A DNA stretch of 64,000 bases from Mogibacterium sp. Its GTDB lineage: Bacteria > Bacillota > Clostridia > Peptostreptococcales > Anaerovoracaceae. Position 1 is the first letter of the stretch. Each line of letters starts with the position of its first letter. This document shows, piece after piece, positions 1 to 8,308 of this stretch. The position numbers were made by a program, and so were the translations under genes. The notes below the pieces were generated by a model, which did no database searches, was not told where the DNA came from, and worked only from the letters and a program-made list of their open reading frames with translations. Location of the stretch: NCBI GenBank assembly GCA_017433975.1, contig JAFRGD010000012.1, positions 1 through 64,000 of the forward strand. Direction: 5' to 3'.

Positions 1-238
1 ACCTGAGGGCTGCAAGCTGGTCAAGGTCGACGTCGTCGCGGGAGCCAACGAGGCCGGCAGCCTCAAGGCGCAGAACCTCGTCATGCTCGGCGCGTTCATC
101 GGCTGCACCGACATCTTCGAGGCGGACTCCGTCCAGAAGACAATCGACAACCAGCTCGGCAAAAAGAAACCGGAGATGCTCCCGATCAACCGCAAGGCGT
201 TCGAAATCGGTCTCGCCGTCGGCAGAGCTGCCAAATAG
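1..238 (+). CDS. 2-oxoacid:ferredoxin oxidoreductase gamma-type subunit, C-terminal fragment
   Basis: The window opens inside a gene; the reading frame starting at base 2 runs 78 codons to a TAG stop. The residues NLVMLGAFIGCTDIF and the run up to GLAVGRAAK resemble the C-terminal end of the gamma (catalytic-domain III) subunit of pyruvate or 2-oxoglutarate:ferredoxin oxidoreductases. These enzymes oxidatively decarboxylate 2-oxoacids to acyl-CoA and reduce ferredoxin in anaerobes. Substrate cannot be told from this fragment; the alpha and beta subunits presumably lie upstream of the window. A strong terminator follows 27 bases downstream, so this is the last gene of its operon. Confidence 0.75.
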   Translation, partial: PEGCKLVKVDVVAGANEAGSLKAQNLVMLGAFIGCTDIFEADSVQKTIDNQLGKKKPEMLPINRKAFEIGLAVGRAAK

Positions 239-264
239 GTGAAACCGGAACACAACAAATCAAG

Positions 265-292
265 AGGGCGGGACAGTTGTCCCGCCCTTTTT
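265..292 (+). terminator. Rho-independent terminator after the oxidoreductase operon
   Basis: Perfect 10-bp stem AGGGCGGGAC/GTCCCGCCCT with a 4-base loop, followed by a T run. It closes the upstream operon. Confidence 0.9.
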
Positions 293-360
293 CGTTTGCG
301 GCTGCGATGATGAGGCTGCAGCTACGGACAATTGATCGGCAGCGGCACAAGTCTTCTTTG

Positions 361-388
361 TTGACATTGTCAGACAGTTTGGTATAAT
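361..388 (+). promoter_or_regulatory. Consensus sigma-A promoter of an antitoxin-like RNA upstream of idi
   Basis: TTGACA (361-366), 16-bp spacer, TATAAT (383-388). Both boxes are perfect. The transcript would start near 395 and first cross the small RNA-like segment ending in a hairpin at 441-478, so it drives that RNA and, only by read-through, idi. Confidence 0.85.
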
Positions 389-394
389 GAGTTT

Positions 395-485
395 ACAAAA
401 GGTGCTGCCAGTAGACGGCTGGCCCGAAAGAACTTGCTACGAAGTAGCCGTTGCTTTGCAGAGCGGAACGGCTACTTCTTTATAT
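395..485 (+). ncRNA. Orphan antitoxin-like small RNA (relative of the antisense RNA at 34.9 kb)
   Basis: The transcript begins with a motif around GGTGCTGCC-TAGACGG (about 400-420) that is nearly identical to the 5' part of the minus-strand RNAs at 34905-35005 and 37452-37538. It ends in a perfect 12-bp hairpin (441-452 with 467-478) followed by a T-rich stretch. On the opposite strand, the codons ATA-AAG-AAG-TAG next to the hairpin match the last codons of the intact toxin at 34845-34925, but nothing upstream of them resembles a toxin. I infer a decayed type I toxin-antitoxin locus in which only the RNA and its promoter survive. A role as a leader or attenuator of idi is an alternative. Confidence 0.6.
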
Positions 486-513
486 CCTTAGAAGAAGGAT
501 TATAAACAACGAT

Positions 514-1167
514 ATGGACACTGCATTTCAAAACACAACAGACAGGATCATTCTGGTTGACGAACAGGATCGCGAGGTCGGCTCGGAGGAGAAGCTGACC
601 GCGCACCGAACACCGCTACTGCACCGGGCGTTTTCGATTTTCTTATACGATGATACTGGCGAGGAACCGCGGCTCCTGCTCCAGCAGCGCGCCTACGGTA
701 AATACCACTCGGGCGGGCTCTGGGCCAATTCCTGCTGCTCGCACCCGCGCGTCGGGGAGGTCCTCGCGGAAGCGACGGTCCGGCGGCTGCAGGAGGAGCT
801 CGGCGTGGCCGGCGTTGCGCTGACGGAGGTCGGCTCGTTCGTCTACTGCCACAAATTCCGGGACGACCTCTACGAGCACGAGTTCGACCACGTCTTCGTC
901 GGGCGGTACGCCGGCCCGGTGAAACCGAACCCGGAGGAGATCGCCCGCGTAGAATGGGTGCCGGTCTCTCGCCTCCGCAAAGACTTGCAGTCGTACGAGG
1001 CGCGCCGCGCACAGGCCACGGGCGAACTGCAGACCGCGGAGAACGCGCAGGAACTACTGCATCCGCAAACCGACGCCCCGGACACCTACAGCGACCCTGT
1101 CTTTGCGGCGTGGTTCCCGACGGCAGCTTCGTTTGTATTGAACTGGCTGAATCAAAGAGGACTGTAA
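514..1167 (+). CDS. idi: Isopentenyl-diphosphate delta-isomerase, type 1
   Basis: Interconverts isopentenyl and dimethylallyl diphosphate, in the cytoplasm, for isoprenoid synthesis. The 217-aa protein is a Nudix-fold enzyme: WANSCCSHPR (residues 70-79) holds the active-site Cys, RRLQEELG is the Nudix helix, and EHEFDHVF supplies the catalytic Glu and metal ligands. The start at 514 is preferred over in-frame codons back to 451 because AGAAGGA lies 15 bases upstream and family alignments start there, and because the upstream part overlaps a terminator hairpin. A hypothetical gene follows after 4 bases and is probably co-transcribed. The spacing from the ribosome site is a little long, so the exact start is likely rather than certain. 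Confidence 0.9.
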   Translation: MDTAFQNTTDRIILVDEQDREVGSEEKLTAHRTPLLHRAFSIFLYDDTGEEPRLLLQQRAYGKYHSGGLWANSCCSHPRVGEVLAEATVRRLQEELGVAGVALTEVGSFVYCHKFRDDLYEHEFDHVFVGRYAGPVKPNPEEIARVEWVPVSRLRKDLQSYEARRAQATGELQTAENAQELLHPQTDAPDTYSDPVFAAWFPTAASFVLNWLNQRGL

Positions 1168-1171
1168 CATC

Positions 1172-1819
1172 ATGGAAGTCAAAACGTTAGACCTGAACGG
1201 TATCACCTATATTGAACCGGTCACCGGCGGCGCGCCCGACTGGTACTGGGGCGAAAGCTTCGAGCACGGCGACCTCTACGAGGCGGAAGAGGTCTTCCGC
1301 GCGGGCGGCACGGTCGAAGGCCGGCACCTCTGCATCATCCACTACCCGGACGGCGCGGTCTACTGGCCCGTCCCAAAACAACCCGGCACCTACCCGGACA
1401 ACCCGGTCTATTGGAACGGTGACATTTATCTTTTGAACGTGATTTTCCCGGAGGATAAACTGCAGATCCTGCGCTTCCGCTGCGACACGCGGACGACCGA
1501 GCTTTTCAAAGAGTTCCCGCTCAGCCTCGCGAAGGACTGCTACAACCTCCGGCTGGACCCCGACCCGCTGACCATCACGCGGCAGCGCTGCGGGACGAAC
1601 GAATTCGAGATCCTATGGCCGGAGCAGGTGGCTTTTTACATGCAGGACACCGAAAGCTTTTTCCTGCGGGAGGGCGACCGGCTGTACTTCAGCTGCTGGT
1701 ACGAGGACCCGGACTACCGCGACACGGTCAACGTGCGGAATCTGCAGGGCGAACTGCTCGAGCAGCTCGACGGCGACCTACGGGTCATGCCGAACGGCGA
1801 GGTCTGGTGGCTCCGGTGA
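1172..1819 (+). CDS. Hypothetical protein, 215 aa
   Basis: I do not recognise the family. The predicted protein is soluble, acidic and unusually rich in Trp and Tyr, with no signal peptide or membrane segment. Many short segments look like beta strands ending in polar turns, suggesting a beta-propeller- or beta-sandwich-like fold, but this is only an impression. It begins 4 bases after idi, so the two are probably translated from one message. Codon use matches its neighbours, so it looks native rather than recently acquired. Confidence 0.7.
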   Translation: MEVKTLDLNGITYIEPVTGGAPDWYWGESFEHGDLYEAEEVFRAGGTVEGRHLCIIHYPDGAVYWPVPKQPGTYPDNPVYWNGDIYLLNVIFPEDKLQILRFRCDTRTTELFKEFPLSLAKDCYNLRLDPDPLTITRQRCGTNEFEILWPEQVAFYMQDTESFFLREGDRLYFSCWYEDPDYRDTVNVRNLQGELLEQLDGDLRVMPNGEVWWLR

Positions 1820-2015
1820 CGCGCTTTCACCGTCCGAAACGCCTCCCCCGCTTCTGAAAACAAAGAAAACGCAACTTGCAACCGCCGGTTGACAAATTGA
1901 AAAGCCCGGTTGGTGGCGCGAAACCGCCGCTTCGGGTACCTTTAGGGCAGAAAACAACGACACCGCACGATTCAGGCACCACGAGGTACCGATACAACCG
2001 GGGAGGAACATAAAA

Positions 2016-3002
2016 ATGATATTAGCAGACAAGATCATCGAAAACAGAAAGAAAAACGGCTGGTCCCAGGAGGAGCTCGCGGACCGGCTCGGCGTATCGA
2101 GGCAGTCGGTCTCCAAATGGGAGAGCGCGCAGGCGGTCCCGGACATGAAAAAGATCCTGCAACTCGCGGAGGTCTTCCAGGTCAGCACGGACTACCTGCT
2201 CCGCGACGACATCGAAACCATGACCGCGCCGGAGACGCCGGTCGACAGCGGTCTCGAAGAAACCGTCCGGACCGTCTCCATGGGAGAAGCCAACGCGTTT
2301 CTGCAACATAACGAATACGCCGCGACGACGATTTCCACGGGCGTGATGCTCTGCATCCTCTCGCCGGTCCTCATGATCCTCTTCGGCGGCCTCGCGGACG
2401 CCGGCGTCATCCCGGTCAGACCGGAGTTTGCCGGCATCTGCGGACTCGTCATCCTGCTGCTCATGGTCACCGCGGCCGTTGCGATGTTCCTGTCGACCAG
2501 CATGCGCGGAAAGCCGTACGGCTACCTCGAAACCCTCAACATCGACACCGAGTACGGGGTCAGCGGCATGGTCAAGGAGCGCCGCAGCGCGTACGCGGAC
2601 CGGCACAGCCGCCTCCTGATCCTCGGGATCATGCTTTGCATCGTCTCGGCCATTCCGCTGCTGGTCCTGCAGATCCTGGGGAACGCGACCCGCTCGAATG
2701 TTTACCCGATCGTCGGCGTCACGGTTCTCCTGGTCATCTGCGCCATCGGCGTCAAGATGATCGTCCTGACCAGCATCCGCCAGGGCGGCTTTAATAAACT
2801 GCTCGAAGAAGACGATTACACCAGGCTGAACAAGCGCGCCGGCAAGTTCGACGGCATCTACTGGGCGGTCGTCCTCGCCATCTACCTCGGTTGGAGCTTC
2901 CTTACATTCCGCTGGGAGTTCACCTGGATCGTCTGGCCGATCGCCGGCGTCCTCTACATGGCCTACCGCGAGATCGCCAAGGCCATCGTCCGCTCCCGAT
3001 AA
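2016..3002 (+). CDS. XRE-family regulator with C-terminal membrane domain
   Basis: Residues about 5-60 form a classical Cro/C1-type helix-turn-helix (WSQEELADRLGVSRQSVSKW is the recognisable core). After a linker, about six hydrophobic segments follow between residues 105 and 325, so the protein is an integral-membrane DNA-binding regulator of 328 aa. This architecture is common in Firmicutes, where such proteins are thought to sense membrane or envelope cues; targets are unknown. A good ribosome site (GGGGAGGAAC) precedes the ATG. It is monocistronic: 196 bases without a gene precede it, with no convincing promoter pair, and a strong terminator follows. Confidence 0.85.
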   Translation: MILADKIIENRKKNGWSQEELADRLGVSRQSVSKWESAQAVPDMKKILQLAEVFQVSTDYLLRDDIETMTAPETPVDSGLEETVRTVSMGEANAFLQHNEYAATTISTGVMLCILSPVLMILFGGLADAGVIPVRPEFAGICGLVILLLMVTAAVAMFLSTSMRGKPYGYLETLNIDTEYGVSGMVKERRSAYADRHSRLLILGIMLCIVSAIPLLVLQILGNATRSNVYPIVGVTVLLVICAIGVKMIVLTSIRQGGFNKLLEEDDYTRLNKRAGKFDGIYWAVVLAIYLGWSFLTFRWEFTWIVWPIAGVLYMAYREIAKAIVRSR

Positions 3003-3024
3003 ACCTTGTTTCAACAACCCCGCA

Positions 3025-3060
3025 CCCGGCAGACCGCTCGCGTCTGCCGGGTGTTTTTTG
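3025..3060 (+). terminator. Rho-independent terminator after the XRE gene
   Basis: Stem ACCCGGCAGAC/GTCTGCCGGGT (11 bp) with a 7-base loop, then six T. Confidence 0.9.
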
Positions 3061-3086
3061 TCATTCCCCTATTTTCCCCGCGCCTA

Positions 3087-3115
3087 TTTTCACAAAGTGC
3101 GGAATCTGCTATATT
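3087..3115 (+). promoter_or_regulatory. Possible promoter of the lipoprotein gene
   Basis: TTTTCA (3087-3092), 17-bp spacer, TATATT (3110-3115), about 80 bases upstream of the chosen start. The -35 box is weak. Confidence 0.45.
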
Positions 3116-3197
3116 TAAACCAAGAAGTGCTTTCAAAAGGATTCGGCTCCGGCGCCGCCGCGCCCGGGGCCGTTCAAAAGGTCAGGTGATCACGGAC

Positions 3198-4613
3198 ATG
3201 AAAAAGAAACTCGCACTGCTCGTTACCGTCTTCTGCGCGCTGGCGCTCGCGCTCAGCGGCTGCGGCTCATCGACGCCGCTCGCCAAGGCGGCGAAGGCCC
3301 TGGAAAAATCCGCGGAGGAGGGTCATTACGACGTCGCTTACATCGGCGAGACCGATTCTCTCATCATCACGTTCCACCGGGAGACCGACAAGGACCTCCT
3401 ATTCGAAACGCTGAACAAGGAGATCGAGGGCCAGGACGTCGGCAATCTGTTCTTCATCGTACCGGAGGAAGAAGACATCAGTGTCATTTATACGGTTCCT
3501 CTTTTCCTCGAACTCGGCAAGCTGCAGTGCAGCTCAATTCAGATTCTGGGCCTGAACAGCGGATTTGTGGAGAATACCAGCTGGTCTTCAATCATCGACA
3601 AGGCCAACCTGGTCTACCTCCCTTCCCTGCCGAACATTGGAGAAGGGACCGCGGAGAGCAGGCCAAAGCTGGCCACGCTCAAGCGCGTCTGGATCGGTGA
3701 CGGCGACCTGTCCAATGTCTCCCAATATACGGATCTGGAGGAGATCGGAATCTACGCGGACCTGATGCCTAAGATTGCGGCGGAAGACGCGGACGGGGAT
3801 GCGGACGAGTCCGGGGAAGCGCAAAGCTTCCTGTTCGAGGGCGGCGCGGTCTATAAAACCCTCGTCGACGGCTCCAACGTCAAGCGCCTGCTCATCGCGC
3901 CGACGTCCCCGAGCTACACGCTCGATGATAACGGCAGCAAGTTCATCTTTACATTGCAAAATCAATACCCGGGCCTGCTCGTCAACCCGCCGGACACCGC
4001 GCTCGAAATCGACCCGGTCGCTTCGGTGGACGACAGCTCGCTCGTTCCGGTCATCGACCTCGAGCTCCCGAACCTGAAACCGGACTCCCGCAAAAGTGTT
4101 CTCAAGACGTTCCTCAACGGCGAAGCCGAGGACGTTTACAACCGGGCGATCAAATTCAAAGTGAAAAACGAAACGCCGGTCGTCCACGGCAAGGCGCTCG
4201 TCTGTGTCGTCGACCCACGCACCGTATTGCAGGAAACCTGGAACGAGGACGACTACTGGCCGACCGAGCCGCAATGGCCGGACTACTACCCGCTTGACGT
4301 CGTCGTCTTCGAGGATGCGATCGGCGGCGACATCCAGACGCCGGACATGGCCGGGGATTACGAGTCCATGGTCTACGTCTATCCGGTTTATGTATTATAC
4401 GGATCGTACGGCTCCGGAACCAAAGCGTACACCATGACATACCAGAGCCAGGTCTTCGACCTGACGAACGAGATCGCTTACGCGCCGGTGACCTTCGCCA
4501 GAGGGAACCCGCCGCAGACGATCTACTACGGCGGCCAACCGCAGCTCAAGGCGTCGGGCGCCGTGGAAACCAAAGAAGTCTGCGACTACCTGCGCACCCT
4601 CAAGACCGAATAA
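3198..4613 (+). CDS. Secreted lipoprotein, paralogue of the 20.7-22.2 kb gene
   Basis: The 471-aa product starts with a lipoprotein signal (basic MKKK, hydrophobic core, lipobox around LSGC, residues 18-21), so it should be anchored outside the membrane. Function is unknown. It is clearly paralogous to the minus-strand gene at 20736-22196: both have PLAKAAK-LEKSAE after the lipobox, a LFETLNK motif, RLLIAPTSPSY in the middle, VVHGKAL, and a QTIYY-G-PQLKASG C-terminus. The mature part contains short leucine-spaced segments reminiscent of leucine-rich repeats. Start 3198 is chosen for the signal peptide and the AGGTGA ribosome site. The gene ends 12 bases before an amidohydrolase gene, so co-transcription is plausible. 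Confidence 0.8.
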   Translation: MKKKLALLVTVFCALALALSGCGSSTPLAKAAKALEKSAEEGHYDVAYIGETDSLIITFHRETDKDLLFETLNKEIEGQDVGNLFFIVPEEEDISVIYTVPLFLELGKLQCSSIQILGLNSGFVENTSWSSIIDKANLVYLPSLPNIGEGTAESRPKLATLKRVWIGDGDLSNVSQYTDLEEIGIYADLMPKIAAEDADGDADESGEAQSFLFEGGAVYKTLVDGSNVKRLLIAPTSPSYTLDDNGSKFIFTLQNQYPGLLVNPPDTALEIDPVASVDDSSLVPVIDLELPNLKPDSRKSVLKTFLNGEAEDVYNRAIKFKVKNETPVVHGKALVCVVDPRTVLQETWNEDDYWPTEPQWPDYYPLDVVVFEDAIGGDIQTPDMAGDYESMVYVYPVYVLYGSYGSGTKAYTMTYQSQVFDLTNEIAYAPVTFARGNPPQTIYYGGQPQLKASGAVETKEVCDYLRTLKTE

Positions 4614-4625
4614 GGAGAAACGACT

Positions 4626-6218
4626 ATGAAGACTTTATTTACTACCGGAACGATTTACGACGGAACGGGCCGGGCGCCATACACGGGTGACATCTTGATC
4701 GAGGACGACCGCATCGTCGACGTAGCGGAGCGGATCGAGGCCGAGGCGGACCAGGTCATCGACCTGACCGGGTATCAGATCTGCCCGGGCCTGATCGACG
4801 CGCACTCGCACAACGACTTCTTCTATGACCGCGAGGACGCCGAGAAGTTCTACAAGCCGTTCATCGAGCAGGGCATCACGACCCAAATCACCGGAAACTG
4901 CAGTTTCTCCCCGTTCGGGACCGATGAGGACACCCCGTACCGCGATAAAATCGGCGGCGGGCTGTTCGACGCGCTGCACCCGGGCAGCTTTGCGGCGTTC
5001 AAGGAACGCGCGGCCGGGCGGCTCTACGTGAACCTCGTTCCGCTCATCGGGCAGGGGTCCGTGCGTGCCGGCATGGCGGGCTACGACCCGACGCCGTTCA
5101 CGCCGGAGCAGATCGAACGGGAACTCACCTACGTCCGCGAAGCCATGGAGGGTGGCGCCTTTGGCGGCTCGTTCGGCTTCATGTACGAACCGGACCGATA
5201 CGCGCAGCAGGACGAAATCATCGCCTTCGCCAAGGAGATCGCGAAATACGACGGAATCATCACGATTCACCCGCGCGCGTGCTCGATCGTCAGCGCGGAC
5301 TACCCGCTTCTCACCAAAAAATCGCACCTCGAGATGGGCCTCGACGAAGCGGTTGACATCATGCACCAGTCCGGCTGCCGGCTGGAGTACAGCCACCTGA
5401 TCTTCACGGGCCAGCGGAGCTGGAAGCTCCTCGACAAGATGCTCGACACCTTCCACCGCGAGCGCAAAGCAGGCAGCCCGATCGCTTTTGATAACTACGC
5501 GTTCCACTACGGCGCGTCCGTCATCACGGTCGTCTTCCCGGAGTGGTACGCCCAGCTGAGCAAAGAGGACGCGGCCAAACCGATCAACCGCAAGAAACTC
5601 GAGCTCACGATTCTCATGTACCGCAAGGTCCTCGGTATCGACTGGGACGACATGGTCGTCGCGTACATCTCGGACGACCACCCGGAGTACGAGGGCAAGA
5701 CCGTCGTGCAGTGCGCCGAGGAGGAGGGCCTCTCCTATCTCGACATGTACCTCAAGCTCGTCGACCTGTCGAACCGCGCGGGCAGCATTTATCTCGGCAA
5801 GTACTATAACGCGGCCATCGTCCGCCGCCTGATGGAGGACGACCTGTCCATCTTCATGACCGACGCCTGGGTCGAGGAGAAGGGCCTGCAGAACATCGCG
5901 GCGTTCCAGACCTTCCCGCAGTTCTTCCAGCTGGCCAAGATGTACGACATCCCGATCCAGAAGATCGTCCGCAAGATGACCGGCCTCACCGCAGACCGCT
6001 ATCAGATTCCGGACCGCGGCTACCTAAAGCCGGGCTACAAAGCCGACCTCACCGTGCTCGACCTCGCGCACATCAAGGTGAACGAGGCCAAGCCGGACTT
6101 CCGCCCGCAGGGCATCGTCCACGTTTACATCAACGGGCAGCCGGCCCTGCAGGACGGCAGCTACCTCGGCGGGACGGCCGGTGAAGTCGTCCTCAAGACG
6201 AAAGGAACCGCGCAATGA
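4626..6218 (+). CDS. N-acyl-D-amino-acid deacylase family amidohydrolase
   Basis: Member of the zinc-dependent amidohydrolase superfamily, D-aminoacylase branch (family members remove acyl groups from N-acyl-D-amino acids or related ring compounds). The 530-aa protein shows the HSHND metal site (H60, H62), the GNCSFSPFG segment with the Cys typical of the family (C92), H215 in TIHPRA and H257 in YSHLIF. The usual Asp near the end of the barrel is present as MTDAW. Substrate is not predictable. The next gene overlaps it by 4 bases (ATGA), so the two form a translationally coupled pair. With the M20 peptidase and YfcC transporter downstream it fits a peptide/amino-acid scavenging block. Confidence 0.85.
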   Translation: MKTLFTTGTIYDGTGRAPYTGDILIEDDRIVDVAERIEAEADQVIDLTGYQICPGLIDAHSHNDFFYDREDAEKFYKPFIEQGITTQITGNCSFSPFGTDEDTPYRDKIGGGLFDALHPGSFAAFKERAAGRLYVNLVPLIGQGSVRAGMAGYDPTPFTPEQIERELTYVREAMEGGAFGGSFGFMYEPDRYAQQDEIIAFAKEIAKYDGIITIHPRACSIVSADYPLLTKKSHLEMGLDEAVDIMHQSGCRLEYSHLIFTGQRSWKLLDKMLDTFHRERKAGSPIAFDNYAFHYGASVITVVFPEWYAQLSKEDAAKPINRKKLELTILMYRKVLGIDWDDMVVAYISDDHPEYEGKTVVQCAEEEGLSYLDMYLKLVDLSNRAGSIYLGKYYNAAIVRRLMEDDLSIFMTDAWVEEKGLQNIAAFQTFPQFFQLAKMYDIPIQKIVRKMTGLTADRYQIPDRGYLKPGYKADLTVLDLAHIKVNEAKPDFRPQGIVHVYINGQPALQDGSYLGGTAGEVVLKTKGTAQ

Positions 6219-6874
6219 TCAGAATTTGCATTTTCGACCTGGACGGGACGCTCGTGCGGACGCAGGAGTCCATCGCCCGGCCGGTCAACATGACGCTGGC
6301 GCACTTCGGCCTGCCGGCGCAGCCTGTGGAGGCGTTTAACTATTTCGCCGGCGACGGGCTCAAAAACGCCCTCAAGCGGGCGCTCATCGCTGCCGGGGAT
6401 TCCGACGCTTCTTATTTAGAAGAAGGGTTCCCAATGTGCCTCGCCTGGATGGACGAGGACCCGCTGTACCACGTCGCACCGTACGAAGGCATCCCGGAGG
6501 CGCTGCAGGCGCTCCGGGCGGCCGGCCTCACCATCGCGGTCCTGACCAACAAACCGCACGCCAGCGCGATCAGCGTTGTGGAGGGATTCTTCGGTAAAGG
6601 GACCTTCGACGTCATCCAGGGGCAGATGGTGAACGGCCCGCTCAAGCCGGACCCGCAGGGGCTCTTTGCGATTCTCGATCAATGCGGAATGCAGAAGGAC
6701 GAATGCCTCTACTTTGGCGACACCCGCACGGACATGCTGACGGCGCACAACGCCGGCGTCACCGCGGTCGGCGTGACGTGGGGCTTCCGACCGCGGAGCG
6801 AGCTCGAGGAATACAAGGCGGACATCATCATCGACAGCCCGCAGGACATCCCGGGCGTCGCGGGCGTGCGCTGA
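6215..6874 (+). CDS. HAD-family phosphatase (phosphoglycolate phosphatase-like)
   Basis: 219-aa HAD superfamily hydrolase. Motif I is FDLDGT (residues 7-12, nucleophile Asp), motif II is the VLTNK segment, the motif III lysine lies in LKPDPQ, and motif IV is FGDTRTDM. A helical cap between motifs I and II gives the Gph/PgmB-like subfamily. The phosphate ester it cleaves is unknown. Its start overlaps the stop of the amidohydrolase gene. The DNA just after its stop carries two tandem, imperfect copies of a segment containing CTGACGCGGAC, apparently a small duplication of the gene's end. Confidence 0.85.
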   Translation: MIRICIFDLDGTLVRTQESIARPVNMTLAHFGLPAQPVEAFNYFAGDGLKNALKRALIAAGDSDASYLEEGFPMCLAWMDEDPLYHVAPYEGIPEALQALRAAGLTIAVLTNKPHASAISVVEGFFGKGTFDVIQGQMVNGPLKPDPQGLFAILDQCGMQKDECLYFGDTRTDMLTAHNAGVTAVGVTWGFRPRSELEEYKADIIIDSPQDIPGVAGVR

Positions 6875-6961
6875 CGCGGACCATTCGTTGGCGTGTACTG
6901 ACGCGGACGGTTAGCGGGCACGGTTTTTTATAATAAACAACTTCTACGGAGGTAAATAACG

Positions 6962-8293
6962 ATGGCATCCAAAACCAATCAGGAATACGCGGAGCGGCTG
7001 CAGAAGATGATTCAGCTGGAGACGGTCTCCGATCCAAAATGCGGCAGCCCACAGGAGAACTTCGAGGCGTTCCACGATCTGCTGTGCAAGCTCTTCCCGA
7101 ACCTGTATAAAGTCTGCACAGTGCAGGACTTCCACGGGTCGCTCCTCCTGCGGTGGCCTGCAGGGATCGAGACGGACAAGCTGCCGATCCTTTTCATGAA
7201 CCACCACGACGTCGTCCCGGCGTCGCCGGACGGCTGGACGCACCCGCCGTTCTCCGGCGAAATCGCCGACGGCCGCATCTGGGGCCGCGGCACGCTCGAT
7301 GACAAGGGCGGCCTCTGGGCGATGCTCGAGGCCGCGGACGAGCTTGCCGCCGAGGGCTTTCTCCCGCAGCGCGACATCTACTTTGAGAGCGGCTGCAACG
7401 AAGAAACGAGCGGCGCCGGCGCGGACGAGATCTCCGCGTGGCTCCGCGACAACGGAATCCGCCTCGAAATGGTCTTCGACGAGGGCGGCGACGTCGTCCA
7501 CTCCCCGATTCCGGGCACCAAAGGCACCTTCGCGATGGTCGGCGTTGGCGAAAAAAGCATCGTGAACCTCCGCTTCACCGCGCGGTCGTCCGGCGGACAC
7601 GCCTCGACGCCGGGCAAGGACACCCCGCTCGTCCGCCTGGGCAAGTTCATGGCCTACGTCGACAAGCATGACGTCTTTGACGTCAGCCTCTCCCCGACGA
7701 TCACCGAGATGATCAAGCGCATCGCTCCATATATGGGACCTGCGGGCAAGGTCGCCGGCAAGGCGGACCGGCTCCGGAAGCCGCTCGAAAAGGTCCTGCC
7801 GAAGCTCAGCCCGTCGGTCCGCGCGATCCTCGGGACCACCATCGCCTTTACGCTCACGGGCGGCGGCGAAGCGGTCAACGTCATCCCGCGCGAAGCCTGG
7901 GTCGTCGGCGACATGCGGTGCTCGCACCACCAGGGCAAAGAGGCTTCCATCCAGGCGATTACCAAGGTCGCCGCGAAGTTCGACATCGAAACCGAAGTCA
8001 TCGCCTCCGGCTTTGAGTCGCGCCTCACCGACGTCAACGGCTCGGCCTACCGCCTCGTCGAAGAAGCCGTCATGGCGACGATTCCGGGCGTCGACGCCTG
8101 CACGCCGTACATCATGACCGGCGGCTCGGACTCCAAATACTTCGACCGGGTGTGCGACCAGTGCATCCGCTTCCTCCCGTTCACCATCGACACCGACCAG
8201 ATGGGAACCGTCCACGGCGTCAACGAATGCGTGGACGTCGCGACCCTCACCCCGGCCGTCGACTACTTCAGATACGTCATGCGGCACGCCTAG
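6962..8293 (+). CDS. M20-family metallopeptidase
   Basis: 443-aa cytoplasmic dinuclear-zinc peptidase or deacylase of the M20/M25/M40 family. The metal-binding pattern is visible: H81 and D83 in HHDVVP, D113 in GRGTLDDKGG, E147/E148 in CNEETSG, and a late His in the C-terminal GTVHGVNE segment. The lid (dimerisation) domain is the middle third. A strong ribosome site (ACGGAGGT) precedes the ATG. The gene for a YfcC transporter follows after 15 bases, suggesting that imported small peptides or acylated amino acids are the substrates. Confidence 0.88.
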   Translation: MASKTNQEYAERLQKMIQLETVSDPKCGSPQENFEAFHDLLCKLFPNLYKVCTVQDFHGSLLLRWPAGIETDKLPILFMNHHDVVPASPDGWTHPPFSGEIADGRIWGRGTLDDKGGLWAMLEAADELAAEGFLPQRDIYFESGCNEETSGAGADEISAWLRDNGIRLEMVFDEGGDVVHSPIPGTKGTFAMVGVGEKSIVNLRFTARSSGGHASTPGKDTPLVRLGKFMAYVDKHDVFDVSLSPTITEMIKRIAPYMGPAGKVAGKADRLRKPLEKVLPKLSPSVRAILGTTIAFTLTGGGEAVNVIPREAWVVGDMRCSHHQGKEASIQAITKVAAKFDIETEVIASGFESRLTDVNGSAYRLVEEAVMATIPGVDACTPYIMTGGSDSKYFDRVCDQCIRFLPFTIDTDQMGTVHGVNECVDVATLTPAVDYFRYVMRHA

Positions 8294-8308
8294 CGCAGGG
8301 AGGCCACC

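Noticed and set aside
1880..1920. TTGACA upstream of the XRE gene as a promoter
   Set aside because: No acceptable -10 box 16-18 bp downstream.
6866..6925. Tandem near-repeat after the HAD gene
   Set aside because: Two short imperfect copies without structure or gene; looks like a local duplication, not a functional element.
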